This document shows, piece by piece, positions 42,131 to 51,139 of a stretch of 64,000 bases of DNA. Made by a program: the position numbers and the translations under genes. The notes below the pieces were generated by a model, which did not search any database, had not been told where the DNA came from, and worked only from the letters and a program-made list of their open reading frames with translations. Every line of letters starts with the position of its first letter. Position 1 is the stretch's first letter. Location of the stretch: NCBI GenBank assembly GCA_964531265.1, contig CAZHDW010000013.1, positions 1-64,000 on the forward strand, given 5' to 3'. This stretch comes from Hominenteromicrobium sp964531265 (lineage in GTDB: Bacteria > Bacillota > Clostridia > Oscillospirales > Acutalibacteraceae).

Positions 42131-43516
42131 TCACTTTGCCGCGTCCTCGACAAGTCGATTCTTAGTAAGTGAAGTTCTGTGATAATAAATAAATGTCAGT
42201 GTACTGCACAGCAGCCAGCCGGCCGGATAGCTCATTGCTATCGGGATGATGGTGTTGGAGATGAAGTTTGAGACCACGAAGAGATAAATCTGACGGAACA
42301 CAACAAAGGATGTGAGCATGATTATCATCGGAGCGCGGCTGTTACCTGCACCTCTCAGTGCACCGGAATACACCTGATTGACACAGCACAGCACGTAGAA
42401 CGGAGATATCCATCTGAGCAGCATGGTGCCGTATTCAACGACCTCTGCCTTGCTGTTAAAGAAGCCAACTGCGTTCGGTGCAAAAATGAGCACGGGGATC
42501 ATGACAATGACTGTTGAAATAGCGGCCATAATCAGTGAAGTGCTTACGCCCTTCTTTGCTCTTTCGACCTTATTGAAGCCGAGGTTCTGTCCGACAAAGG
42601 TAGTGGATGCAAGAGCTATGGACTGCATCGGCAGGAACAGGAGCTGGTCTATCTTGGAATACGCCGTCCAGCCGGACATGCAATCCGCACCGAAGTAGTT
42701 TATGTAGGACTGAACAAAGATATTGGAGAAGGCGGTGATCGCCATCTGTATGGCGGCCGGAATGCCCACACTGATGATCTTTTTAAGCATCGCCATATCA
42801 AGGCAGAGTGCCCTAACGCTGACCTTGATGCAGGAATCCGTCTTCATCAGGGTGATGAGAACGAGAACAGCGGACACGGCCTGGGCTATAACGGTTGCAT
42901 ATGCAACGCCCTCAACGCCCATTCCGAGCTTAAGCACAAACACAAGGTCAAGCACAGTGTTGAGCACTGCGGAAACCACAAGAAAATAGAACGGTCTCTG
43001 AGAATCGCCCACGGCACGAAGAATGCCTGAGCCGATATTATATATCATAAGTCCTATAACGCCTGCAAAATATATACGCAGATACGCTGCGGACTCCGGG
43101 AAAACATTCTCGGGGGTCTTCATAAATCTCAGTGCAAACGGCGTCATAGCGATACCTATGATCGTGAACAGTACACCGAGGATCAATGTCATTGTAATAG
43201 CGGTATGCACGGTCTTTTTGACCTCATCATAGCGTTTAGCGCCGTAATACTGCGAAATAACAACACCGGCGCCGCTTGAAAGACCGAGGAAAAAACCGAT
43301 CAGCATATTGATTATCGGGCCGACCGAGCCAACTGCGGAAAACGCTTCATTGCTGACGTAGTTTCCGACGACCCATGTATCGACCATATTGTAGAGCTGC
43401 TGAAAAACATTTCCGACCAAAAGCGGAATTGCAAAGGTTATCAAATGACCGATTATGCTTCCCTCGGTCATATCAACGTCACGTTTTTTTCGTCCAAACA
43501 GAGCTTTAGCATTCAT
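42131..43516 (-). CDS. MATE family efflux transporter
   Basis: 461 residues with twelve predicted membrane spans in two six-helix halves. The first has GHLITFAIPLLVGNVFQQLYN and MVDTWVVGNYV, typical of the MatE domain, and the second starts ISVGIPAAIQMAI. Members export cationic drugs, flavins or other small molecules using Na+ or H+ gradients. It is first in a two-gene unit with a 55-residue membrane protein. The substrate is unknown. Confidence 0.92.
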   Translation of the reverse strand: MNAKALFGRKKRDVDMTEGSIIGHLITFAIPLLVGNVFQQLYNMVDTWVVGNYVSNEAFSAVGSVGPIINMLIGFFLGLSSGAGVVISQYYGAKRYDEVKKTVHTAITMTLILGVLFTIIGIAMTPFALRFMKTPENVFPESAAYLRIYFAGVIGLMIYNIGSGILRAVGDSQRPFYFLVVSAVLNTVLDLVFVLKLGMGVEGVAYATVIAQAVSAVLVLITLMKTDSCIKVSVRALCLDMAMLKKIISVGIPAAIQMAITAFSNIFVQSYINYFGADCMSGWTAYSKIDQLLFLPMQSIALASTTFVGQNLGFNKVERAKKGVSTSLIMAAISTVIVMIPVLIFAPNAVGFFNSKAEVVEYGTMLLRWISPFYVLCCVNQVYSGALRGAGNSRAPMIIMLTSFVVFRQIYLFVVSNFISNTIIPIAMSYPAGWLLCSTLTFIYYHRTSLTKNRLVEDAAK

Positions 43517-43563
43517 TAAATATCATTCCTCCACTTATGCCGTTACATATTAACGGCAAGAAA

Positions 43564-43591
43564 GCAGGGGAAACCAAGGCGTCTCCCCTGC
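43564..43591 (-). terminator. Terminator of the fucI-fucA operon
   Basis: gcagggga (43564-43571) pairs with tcccctgc (43584-43591). The minus-strand RNA continues TTTCTTG. Confidence 0.65.
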
Positions 43592-43612
43592 ACCGTTTCA
43601 TTCGTACTTTGA

Positions 43613-44296
43613 TTATTCGCTATACTTCTTGTAGCCCGGATGCTTGCCGGAAATGTGGTAATAGTTCTCGCGCAGATCCATGAGCTTATCAATCTGCTGC
43701 ATCGGTATTTCCTTTGCACCGCCGAGCAGATGTGCTGTCAGGCTGATCTTTGCGAAAAGCTCCAGAGTCTCCATCCTGTAATAGGCAGTCACTGCATCTG
43801 CACCGACTGCCAGAGCACCGTGATTCTGCAAAAGCACGACATCATGCTCTCCGAGATACGGAGCGATTGCATCCGGCACCTCATAGGTGGACGGTGTTCC
43901 GTAGGGAGTTACCGGTACGGAGCCGAGTGTGAGCACTGTCTCTATCATGGAATACTCATCGAGCGGCTTGTTTGCCACGGCATAACCGGTAGCTGTGGGC
44001 GGATGTGCATGTACCACGGCGCCGACATCCGGACGCTCCTGATAGCAGCGAAGATGCATCTTTATTTCGGAGGACGGCTTATAGCCCGGAGCGCCCTCAA
44101 GCACCTCTCCCTTATCATTGATGATGACAAGCTTATCCGGTGTTATAAAGCTCTTGCTTATGCCGGTGGGCGTTGCGAGAAAGGTTCCGTCCTCAAGGCG
44201 TACGCTGACATTTCCGTCATTTGCTGCAACCCAGCCGAGCTGCCACATCTTATGGCATATGTCGCACACTTGTTCTTTTATCTGTTCGATATCCAT
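43613..44296 (-). CDS. fucA: L-fuculose-phosphate aldolase (class II aldolase)
   Basis: 227 residues of the AraD/FucA aldolase fold. The first block is NDGNVSVRLEDG, with SGISK-like phosphate binding (TPTGISKS). The zinc ligands are in VVHAHPPTATGYAVA and the catalytic region is LLQNHGALAVG. It splits L-fuculose 1-phosphate into dihydroxyacetone phosphate and lactaldehyde, although L-ribulose-phosphate epimerases are close relatives. Position 15 nt behind L-fucose isomerase favours the fucose assignment. AAGGAG stands 8 nt before the ATG. Confidence 0.85.
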   Translation of the reverse strand: MDIEQIKEQVCDICHKMWQLGWVAANDGNVSVRLEDGTFLATPTGISKSFITPDKLVIINDKGEVLEGAPGYKPSSEIKMHLRCYQERPDVGAVVHAHPPTATGYAVANKPLDEYSMIETVLTLGSVPVTPYGTPSTYEVPDAIAPYLGEHDVVLLQNHGALAVGADAVTAYYRMETLELFAKISLTAHLLGGAKEIPMQQIDKLMDLRENYYHISGKHPGYKKYSE

Positions 44297-44311
44297 TGAA
44301 AAAACTCCTTA

Positions 44312-46111
44312 TTATTTATAGAGCGGGCCGTATGCGGAGCAGGCACGGTAGTCCTGACCCTCCTTATCCATGCCGAAGGCATTCCATGCAGCCGGACGGA
44401 AGATCTTATTCTCGGGAACATTGTGCATGCAAACAGGAATGCGCAGCATGGAGCACATCGTGATGAGGTCAGCACCGATGTGACCATAGCTGATCGCACC
44501 GTGGTTTGCACCCCAGTTATTCATAACATCGTAAGCAGTCTTGAACGGGCTGCCCTCCTTGCCGTCGCAGCGCGGAGCAAACCATGTGCACGGCCATGTA
44601 TAATCGGTACGCTTCCACAGTGTATCCGTAACCTCATCCGGAAGCTCAACCGTCCAGCCCTCAGCGATCTGAAGCACCGGGCCGAGTCCCTTAACAAGGT
44701 TAAGGCGGATCATGGTAGCTGGCATTTCAGCCTTTGTGACAAATCTGGAGGAATAACCGCCGCCGCGGAAATATCCTAGGTCAGCATAGTTCCATGTGGT
44801 GTTCTCCATGATAGCCTTCTGATCGGCCTCTGTTACCTCCCACCACTGCTTCATAACGGAATTGCCGTTTTCATCCTTAGCAGCACCGTTTGCATCAAGG
44901 CAGCAGGCACCGGAGTTGATGAGGTGAATCATGCCGCCGTTTTCGAGCACCTTACCGGTTGCATCATAGCCGGATGCGGACTTGATAGCCTCCGGTGACC
45001 AGTAAGTTCTGACATCGGCAAACATCTGCGGACGATTTGTCAGAAGCTTCATGAACAGCATACCGAGGCCGTTCAGAACGTCATTCTCTGTTGCGAGTAT
45101 GTACGGCTCACGTGCGCCGTTCCAGTCAAAGGAGGTATTGAGCATGGCCTCGGAGAAGTCGCCGTTCGGGTAGAAATCAGTCCACTGGCGCTGTCCCTGG
45201 AAGCCTGCGGCAATGGCATTATGGCCTACCATTTCCTCCTCACAGCCCTCAGGCAGGTTCTTATTGCCGTTCATAAGGTCCTTGATGATGCACATCATCT
45301 TAACGGCGAATTCGAGATCCTTTTCCTTGTGCTCAGCATCACGCTGAAGCTCCTCGGGGTTCTTGTCGAAGCCGATCTTTGCATTTTCCTTTGTCCACTT
45401 TAGGGCCTTCTGATACTCATTCTCATCATAGATGCCCTCTGTCATTCTGCGGATGATCTCTACCTCGTCAACGGATTCAACGCGCATTCCGAGATATTCC
45501 TCAATAAACGCAGGGTCGATTATGGAGCCGCCGATACCCATGCAGATGGAGCCGATCTGCAAATAGGATTTGCCTCGCATTGTAGCCACGGCAACCGCTG
45601 CTCTGCCGAAGCGGAGAAGCTTCTCTTCAACGTCAGCCGGAATGCCGACTGCATCGGCATCCTGAACATCATGGCCGTAGATTCCGAATGCCGGAAGTCC
45701 CTTCTGAGCATGAGTAGCCAGAACGGAAGCAAGATAAACCGCACCCGGACGCTCTGTGCCATTGAAGCCCCAAACACCCTTAATGGTCATCGGGTCCATA
45801 TCCATTGTCTCAGCGCCATAGCACCAGCACGGAGTAACCGTGAGTGTTATATCGACGCCCTCTTTTTTGAATTTAGCGGCACAGGCTGCTGTTTCCGCAA
45901 CACGGCCGATAGTTGTATCGGCGATAACGACCTTTACGGGCTCGCCGTTTGAATAGCGCAGATTCTCCTCAAAGAGCTTTGCTGCTGCCTTTGCCATGTT
46001 CATGGTCTGCTCTTCGAGCGATTCGCGCACCTTGAGCGGACCTCTTCTGCCATCAATAGTAGGACGAATACCTATTACGGGATAATCGCCGATAAGTCTG
46101 TTCTCTGCCAT
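44312..46111 (-). CDS. fucI: L-fucose isomerase
   Basis: 599 residues, the full FucI length. It converts L-fucose to L-fuculose with Mn2+. Recognisable blocks are IGIRPTIDGRRGPLKVRESL at the start, TVTPCWCYGAETMDM, GVWGFNGTERPGAVYL and AIAAGFQGQRQWTDFYPNGD. The metal site residues lie in the ATENDVLNGLGML region. It is first in an operon with the aldolase. L-fuculokinase, transport and the lactaldehyde enzymes are not next to it, so the pathway is completed elsewhere. GGAGG precedes the ATG. Confidence 0.94.
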   Translation of the reverse strand: MAENRLIGDYPVIGIRPTIDGRRGPLKVRESLEEQTMNMAKAAAKLFEENLRYSNGEPVKVVIADTTIGRVAETAACAAKFKKEGVDITLTVTPCWCYGAETMDMDPMTIKGVWGFNGTERPGAVYLASVLATHAQKGLPAFGIYGHDVQDADAVGIPADVEEKLLRFGRAAVAVATMRGKSYLQIGSICMGIGGSIIDPAFIEEYLGMRVESVDEVEIIRRMTEGIYDENEYQKALKWTKENAKIGFDKNPEELQRDAEHKEKDLEFAVKMMCIIKDLMNGNKNLPEGCEEEMVGHNAIAAGFQGQRQWTDFYPNGDFSEAMLNTSFDWNGAREPYILATENDVLNGLGMLFMKLLTNRPQMFADVRTYWSPEAIKSASGYDATGKVLENGGMIHLINSGACCLDANGAAKDENGNSVMKQWWEVTEADQKAIMENTTWNYADLGYFRGGGYSSRFVTKAEMPATMIRLNLVKGLGPVLQIAEGWTVELPDEVTDTLWKRTDYTWPCTWFAPRCDGKEGSPFKTAYDVMNNWGANHGAISYGHIGADLITMCSMLRIPVCMHNVPENKIFRPAAWNAFGMDKEGQDYRACSAYGPLYK

Positions 46112-46180
46112 GATATTGCCTCCCAGAATATCTTTTCAGTAAGGGCGAAAGCTAAAAGCACAGGCCGCCCTATTTTTTCT

Positions 46181-46210
46181 ATTATAGCGCATTGTGCATA
46201 AAAAGTGCAA
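46181..46210 (-). promoter_or_regulatory. Promoter of the fucI-fucA operon
   Basis: TTGCAC (46210-46205) and TATAAT (46186-46181) are 18 nt apart on the minus strand, about 70 nt before the ATG. Confidence 0.6.
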
Positions 46211-46342
46211 TACCCAAACACATTCTTTTCCATATTTTGAACGCATATAGGCTTTGAAATGAATTTATCCAGACAAATTACTTGTATCTTTGTTTTTGCT
46301 GTGTTATTATTGATTTATTATGTAAAAAAGAGGTGTCTTCAT

Positions 46343-46843
46343 ATGCGGACCGATGTCCACCGAAGAGATAAAATCAATTACTATCTTGATCTTGCTGAAA
46401 CGGTATCTCAGCGCTGCACATGCCTTCGACGTCACTACGGTGCTGTTATCGTAAAAAATGATGAGGTTATTTCCACCGGATATGTCGGTGCGCCAAGAGG
46501 CAGACAGAACTGCACCGATATCGGGCAGTGTGTCCGTGTGAAGCTGGACATTCCGCGTGGAGAGCGCTATGAGCTGTGCCGCAGTGTGCACGCCGAGGCC
46601 AACGCCATAATAAGCGCTCCGCGTGACAAGATGATAGACTCCACCCTCTACCTTGTCGGTGTGGAAATGGACTCCGGAGATTATGTCAAGAACGCTATTT
46701 GCTGCTCCATGTGCAAGCGTCTTGTCATCAACGCCGGCATCAAGTGGGTCATCGTGCGCGACGACCACGATAATTACCGTAAAATAGCTGTTCAGGATTG
46801 GATCGACAACGACGAATCCATCGAAGGTGTATTCGGCTATTGA
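46343..46843 (+). CDS. dCMP deaminase family protein
   Basis: 166 residues from the ATG at 46343, behind AAAAGAGGTG; an earlier ATG at 46259 would add an odd hydrophobic leader. The zinc deaminase motifs are CRSVHAEANAI and CCSMCKRLVINAGI (the second normally reads PCxxC; here Cys replaces Pro). QRCTCLRRHYGAVIVKN and STGYVGAPRG are typical of dCMP deaminases and ComEB. It supplies dUMP for thymidylate synthesis. It ends 49 nt before the ABC-F gene. Confidence 0.9.
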   Translation: MRTDVHRRDKINYYLDLAETVSQRCTCLRRHYGAVIVKNDEVISTGYVGAPRGRQNCTDIGQCVRVKLDIPRGERYELCRSVHAEANAIISAPRDKMIDSTLYLVGVEMDSGDYVKNAICCSMCKRLVINAGIKWVIVRDDHDNYRKIAVQDWIDNDESIEGVFGY

Positions 46844-46892
46844 GCCGAAACGCAGACCGTGTTCTGCTCGGCTCGGAAAGAATACGGTGAAC

Positions 46893-48386
46893 ATGTCTAT
46901 AATACAGGTATCGAATCTGACCTTCGGCTACGAGGGCAGCTTCGACAATGTCTTTGAAAACGTCTCCTTTGCCATCGATACCGACTGGAAGTGCGGCTTT
47001 ATCGGAAGAAATGGCAGGGGTAAAACAACCTTTTTGAATCTTCTTCTCGGCAAATACGAGTACAGCGGAGCCATAAATTATTCCGTTGATTTCGAGTATT
47101 TTCCGTTTGAGGTGAAAGATCAAAGCATGACGGCATTCGATATTGCAGATACGATAATGCCGAATTTCGAGCAATGGAAGCTTGCAAGAGAGCTTAATCT
47201 GCTCGATATCGATCCCTACGATATAATGTACCGCCCGTTTTCAACGCTCAGCTTCGGAGAACGGACAAAGGTGCTGCTCGCCATACTTTTTATTAAGGAA
47301 AACAGCTTTCTCCTGATAGATGAGCCCACAAATCATCTTGATATCGAGGCCAGAGAAACTCTCGCGCGATATCTCAAAACAAAGCGCGGCTTCATCCTCG
47401 TCAGTCACGACAGAGCCTTCCTTGATGATGTAATAGACCACACACTCTCGATAAACCGTGCAAATATAACGGTTCAAAAGGGTAATTTCTCGTCCTGGCA
47501 GCGTGAAAAGGATCGCGAGGATCAATTTGAGCTGAGGCAGAACGAAAAGCTCAGAAAGGATATCAAGCGCCTTGAGGCGGCCTCAAAGCGAGCAGAGGCG
47601 TGGGCGGATAAGGCCGAGAGCAAGAAGATCGGCTTTGACCCGAACAGAACCGAGAAAAGCATCGGCAGGCGCTCCTTTGAAGCTGAAAAGAGCCGAAAAA
47701 CAATGAAACGCGCCAAGAGCATGCAATCGCGAATCGGTGATGCCATTAACGAAAAGAGCTCTCTTCTAAAAAACGTTGAGGAGGGCGACAACAAGCTTAA
47801 AATCACCACATTGCGCCATCCTAATGAGCTTCTTCTTGAGGGTAGGAATATAGCTGTCGACTACGGAAGCGGGCCGGTGCTCTCCGTTGAGCGCTTTGAG
47901 CTTCGCCGCGGCGAGCGTGTAGCGCTTCAGGGAAAGAACGGCTGTGGAAAGTCCACGCTGCTCAAGCTGATATGCGGTGATGATATCCCCTACACCGGCA
48001 CACTTGACAGGGGCTCCGGGCTTACAGTGTCCTATATCCCCCAGAGCTCCGCAGGAATATCCGGTATGCTGAGCGATTTTGCCGTCGAAAACGGAATTGA
48101 CGAGAGCCTTTTTAAGGCCATACTGCGCAAGCTTGAATTCACGCGCACACAATTTGAAAAGCGCATCGAGGATTTTTCGGAAGGACAGAAGAAGAAGACT
48201 CTTATAGCAAAAAGCCTTTGCGAAAAGGCTCATCTGCTCATCTGGGACGAACCTCTGAACTTTATCGATGTCATTTCCCGTATGCAGCTTGAGGAGCTGC
48301 TAATCGACAGCGCACCAACGATAATTTTTGTTGAGCACGACCGCAAATTTGTGGAAAACACAGCAACAAGGATAATCACTCTATAA
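46893..48386 (+). CDS. ABC-F ribosomal protection protein, Lsa type
   Basis: 497 residues from the ATG at 46893. Two ATPase domains have no membrane part. Domain 1 has Walker A GRNGRGKTT near 39, signature LSFGERTKV and Walker B LIDEPTNHLD. The linker is a charged coiled coil at about 190-280. Domain 2 has GKNGCGKST, signature FSEGQKKKTL and LIWDEPLNFID. The opening (DWKCGFIGRNGRGKTTFLNL) and RPFSTLSFGE closely follow Lsa(A)-type proteins, which displace lincosamides, streptogramin A and pleuromutilins from the ribosome. Resistance is inferred. It sits just behind the dCMP deaminase gene. Confidence 0.87.
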   Translation: MSIIQVSNLTFGYEGSFDNVFENVSFAIDTDWKCGFIGRNGRGKTTFLNLLLGKYEYSGAINYSVDFEYFPFEVKDQSMTAFDIADTIMPNFEQWKLARELNLLDIDPYDIMYRPFSTLSFGERTKVLLAILFIKENSFLLIDEPTNHLDIEARETLARYLKTKRGFILVSHDRAFLDDVIDHTLSINRANITVQKGNFSSWQREKDREDQFELRQNEKLRKDIKRLEAASKRAEAWADKAESKKIGFDPNRTEKSIGRRSFEAEKSRKTMKRAKSMQSRIGDAINEKSSLLKNVEEGDNKLKITTLRHPNELLLEGRNIAVDYGSGPVLSVERFELRRGERVALQGKNGCGKSTLLKLICGDDIPYTGTLDRGSGLTVSYIPQSSAGISGMLSDFAVENGIDESLFKAILRKLEFTRTQFEKRIEDFSEGQKKKTLIAKSLCEKAHLLIWDEPLNFIDVISRMQLEELLIDSAPTIIFVEHDRKFVENTATRIITL

Positions 48387-48400
48387 CCGCAAAAAGCAAA

Positions 48401-48437
48401 AGTGCCGTTTCTTCCCTTTGAAATGGCACTTATTTTT
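48401..48437 (+). terminator. Terminator of the ABC-F gene
   Basis: agtgccgtttc (48401-48411) pairs with gaaatggcact (48420-48430) with one mismatch, followed by tattttt. Confidence 0.85.
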
Positions 48438-48459
48438 GTATAACGCAAGGAGAAAATAA

Positions 48460-49671
48460 ATGAAATCATCGCGCATAGAAATACTCGACGGTATTCGTGC
48501 ATACTCAATGCTGCTCATAATGGGCTTTCATATCTGGCAGCAATCATGGCTGCAAAATCTGATACCGAGTGATATCCTCGCACCAATCGGTATACATAAT
48601 TTCAGCCTGGCCTTTATCTGCCGCACCGGATATGTCTTTGTCGATGTGCTTCTTCTCCTGTCGGCCATGTGCCTGACCCTCCCCTATGTAGGCCAAAGCT
48701 CTGCCTTTAGAGTATTTGACACCGCCGCCTTTTATAAAAAGCGGCTCATACGCATTCTGCCGCCGTACCTGCTGTGCATAGCTATCTACGCTGTATTTAT
48801 AGTTCGTCCGAACGATTACACATCCGCCCGTCCGTATTTTGAAGACCTGCTCAGTCATTTGACATTTACTCATACCTTTTCGGAAGCTGTCTGCTTCGGC
48901 ACCAAATATCCCACCTCGCTATGGACGTTGTGTATTGAGATGCAGTTTTATCTCATCTTCCCCATGCTGCTGCATTTTTTCAGACGCTTTCCAGTACGCA
49001 CATGGCTTATGCTACAGATGATATCCGAGTTGTTTTTCGCTCTCTTTGTGCGTACTGAGGACGGTGGAGCCGACAATATGCTGATAAATCAGCTTCCGGC
49101 ATTTCTTGGAGTATTTGCAAACGGAATGCTCTGCGCGCGGTTATATCACTCTATTACGGAAACCGTAAACAGGGATAATCGCCGTGCAATATCGCTGCTC
49201 GGGACGCTTATAAGTGTTTTTTCGATCATCACAGTGGTATGTATGCTGAGGGACGGGCTTAACCGTGCGGAAAGTGTTCAGCGCTGGCAGATAGATTACA
49301 GATTTATTTTCTCCGTTATTATCTGTGTGCTGATACTATCCTTGAGTCAGGCCGGTGGAGCTTTACGGATATTATTCTCTGCAAAGCCGCTTCGCTTTAC
49401 AGCCGCCATATCGTATAATCTCTACATCTGGCATGTTCCGGTAATGCTCGAGCTGAAAAAGCTGCATATACCGCCGTATCCTACTCCGGAAGCCGCCGTC
49501 ACCGCCTGGCCGCAGTCAGCAGCGGGTGAGCCGTGGCACCGTGAATGGCAAATCAAATACACACTGCTATTCTGGCTGATATCCTTTATTATCGCCGCTG
49601 TATTAACATGGGTATTCGATATCATAACAGAGAAATGCGTCAACCAAATAAAACAAAAAGAACAGACGTGA
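48460..49671 (+). CDS. Acyltransferase 3 family membrane protein (OafA-like)
   Basis: 403 residues, about ten membrane spans. The N-terminal signature is EILDGIRAYSMLLIMGFHIW, where the His in span 1 is the proposed catalytic base, followed by DVLLLLSAMCL and a KKRLIRILPPYL loop. SLWTLCIEMQFYLIFP in mid-protein is also characteristic. The family acetylates or otherwise acylates envelope glycans and lipids. The acceptor is unknown. AAGGAG precedes the ATG at 48460, and the stop lies inside the shared terminator stem. Confidence 0.9.
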   Translation: MKSSRIEILDGIRAYSMLLIMGFHIWQQSWLQNLIPSDILAPIGIHNFSLAFICRTGYVFVDVLLLLSAMCLTLPYVGQSSAFRVFDTAAFYKKRLIRILPPYLLCIAIYAVFIVRPNDYTSARPYFEDLLSHLTFTHTFSEAVCFGTKYPTSLWTLCIEMQFYLIFPMLLHFFRRFPVRTWLMLQMISELFFALFVRTEDGGADNMLINQLPAFLGVFANGMLCARLYHSITETVNRDNRRAISLLGTLISVFSIITVVCMLRDGLNRAESVQRWQIDYRFIFSVIICVLILSLSQAGGALRILFSAKPLRFTAAISYNLYIWHVPVMLELKKLHIPPYPTPEAAVTAWPQSAAGEPWHREWQIKYTLLFWLISFIIAAVLTWVFDIITEKCVNQIKQKEQT

Positions 49672-49704
49672 ATGCGGTAAATCCGTCATTCGTCTGTTCT
49701 TTTC
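49659..49704 (+). terminator. Bidirectional terminator, acyltransferase/prfB
   Basis: agaacagacg (49659-49668) pairs with cgtctgttct (49691-49700), with a further gaatg/cattc helix. T-rich runs follow on both strands. It contains the acyltransferase stop codon. Confidence 0.85.
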
Positions 49705-49723
49705 ATATTCTGTAAAAATGTGA

Positions 49724-50851
49724 TTATTCGATGTTCTCACCGAGTGTACCCTGGCTGAGAGCCTTAAGGTATGCCGTGATGAACTCATCGATCTCGCCGT
49801 CCATGACAGCGTTTATATTGCCCTTTTCACAGCCGGTACGATGATCCTTTGCAAGTGTGTACGGCATGAAGACATAGGAGCGGATCTGGCTGCCCCATGT
49901 GATTTCCTTCTGCTCACCCTTGATATCGGATATCTTCTCAAGATGCTCACGCTCCTTGATCTCCACCAGCTTTGAAACGAGCATACGCATTGCAACGTCC
50001 CTGTTCTGGTACTGGCTGCGCTCCACCTGACAGGAAACAACTATGCCCGTCGGTATGTGGATAAGACGAACAGCGGATGAGGTCTTATTGACCTTCTGTC
50101 CACCGGCGCCGCTCGCACGGTAAACCTCCATCCTGATATCATCCGGGCTGATCTCAACACTGACATCCTTGTCTATCTCAGGCATTACCTCGAGGGAAGC
50201 AAAGGAGGTCTGTCTGCGGCCCGCTGCATCAAAGGGAGACACACGAACCAGACGATGAACACCGGACTCACTCTTAAGGAAGCCGTAAGCGTTCTCGCCC
50301 TCCACCAGAATGGATGCGCTCTTAAGGCCGGCCTCATCGCCGTCAAGATAATCCAGTGTGGATACCTTAAAGCCATGGCGCTCGCCCCAACGATTATACA
50401 TACGGAACAGCATCTCCGCCCAGTCCTGAGCCTCTGTTCCGCCGGAACCTGCGTGGAACGTCAAAATAGCGTTTTTGCTGTCATACTCGCCTGTCAGCAG
50501 GGTTGTCAGACGCATGGACTCGATCTCTTCGGCTATTGCATTGATCTCATCCTGTGCCTCCGGAACCAACGAGAGATCCTCTGCCTCATCGCCCATTTCG
50601 ATCAGCGCCAGGGTATCCTCTGCACGGGAGCGGAGCTTAAGATAGGACTCATCCTTCTGCTTAAGGGAGGCTGTGCGCTGGAGCACCTTCTGGGCACTTT
50701 CCATATCATCCCAGAAGCCGGGCTCAGCAGCCTTGTTCTCAAGCATTTCCACCTCTTCACGCAGTCTCTCGAGACCGAGAGCATCCTTAAGCTCATCGAG
50801 GGCTGCGTTCTGCTCATCAAGTTGTTTTTTCAGTTCTTCAAATTGCAGCAT
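49724..50851 (-). CDS. prfB: Peptide chain release factor 2
   Basis: 375 residues. The N-terminal coiled region is followed by the stop-codon recognition SPF tripeptide (VSPFDAAGRRQT, the RF2 type that reads UGA/UAA) and the GGQ loop (ASGAGGQKVNKT). The frame is continuous from the ATG. The in-frame TGA with its programmed +1 shift near codon 25, which controls prfB in many bacteria, is absent: the region reads LKDALGLERLREE. So synthesis is not autoregulated in that way. The promoter is at 50936-50964. Confidence 0.96.
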   Translation of the reverse strand: MLQFEELKKQLDEQNAALDELKDALGLERLREEVEMLENKAAEPGFWDDMESAQKVLQRTASLKQKDESYLKLRSRAEDTLALIEMGDEAEDLSLVPEAQDEINAIAEEIESMRLTTLLTGEYDSKNAILTFHAGSGGTEAQDWAEMLFRMYNRWGERHGFKVSTLDYLDGDEAGLKSASILVEGENAYGFLKSESGVHRLVRVSPFDAAGRRQTSFASLEVMPEIDKDVSVEISPDDIRMEVYRASGAGGQKVNKTSSAVRLIHIPTGIVVSCQVERSQYQNRDVAMRMLVSKLVEIKEREHLEKISDIKGEQKEITWGSQIRSYVFMPYTLAKDHRTGCEKGNINAVMDGEIDEFITAYLKALSQGTLGENIE

Positions 50852-50935
50852 ATATCAATTACCTTTCTGAAAAGTAAAATATCCGTTTTTATCCCATAAA
50901 TTCCGTTCATATGCGAAATGTGCATATCTCTTGAT

Positions 50936-50964
50936 ATTATAGCGAAAAAAACGCATTTTGTAAA
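50936..50964 (-). promoter_or_regulatory. Promoter of prfB
   Basis: TTTACA (50964-50959) and TATAAT (50941-50936) are 17 nt apart on the minus strand. The 288-nt gap up to 51139 also holds AT-rich sequence and poorly defined -10 boxes for the next + strand gene. Confidence 0.65.
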
Positions 50965-51139
50965 TAGCGTGAGGAAACGTTTTTAAAGGCATTTTCCACC
51001 AAAAACAGCCTTTTTATGCCATCAATTGTGAACGGAGTGAAAATTTCTTCTCTTTTGATTGCGGTTTTCATTATTATGTAGTAAAATGATATAAAATAAG
51101 AATTGGTCACGAAGATCATATTACTTGGAGGCAATCGTT

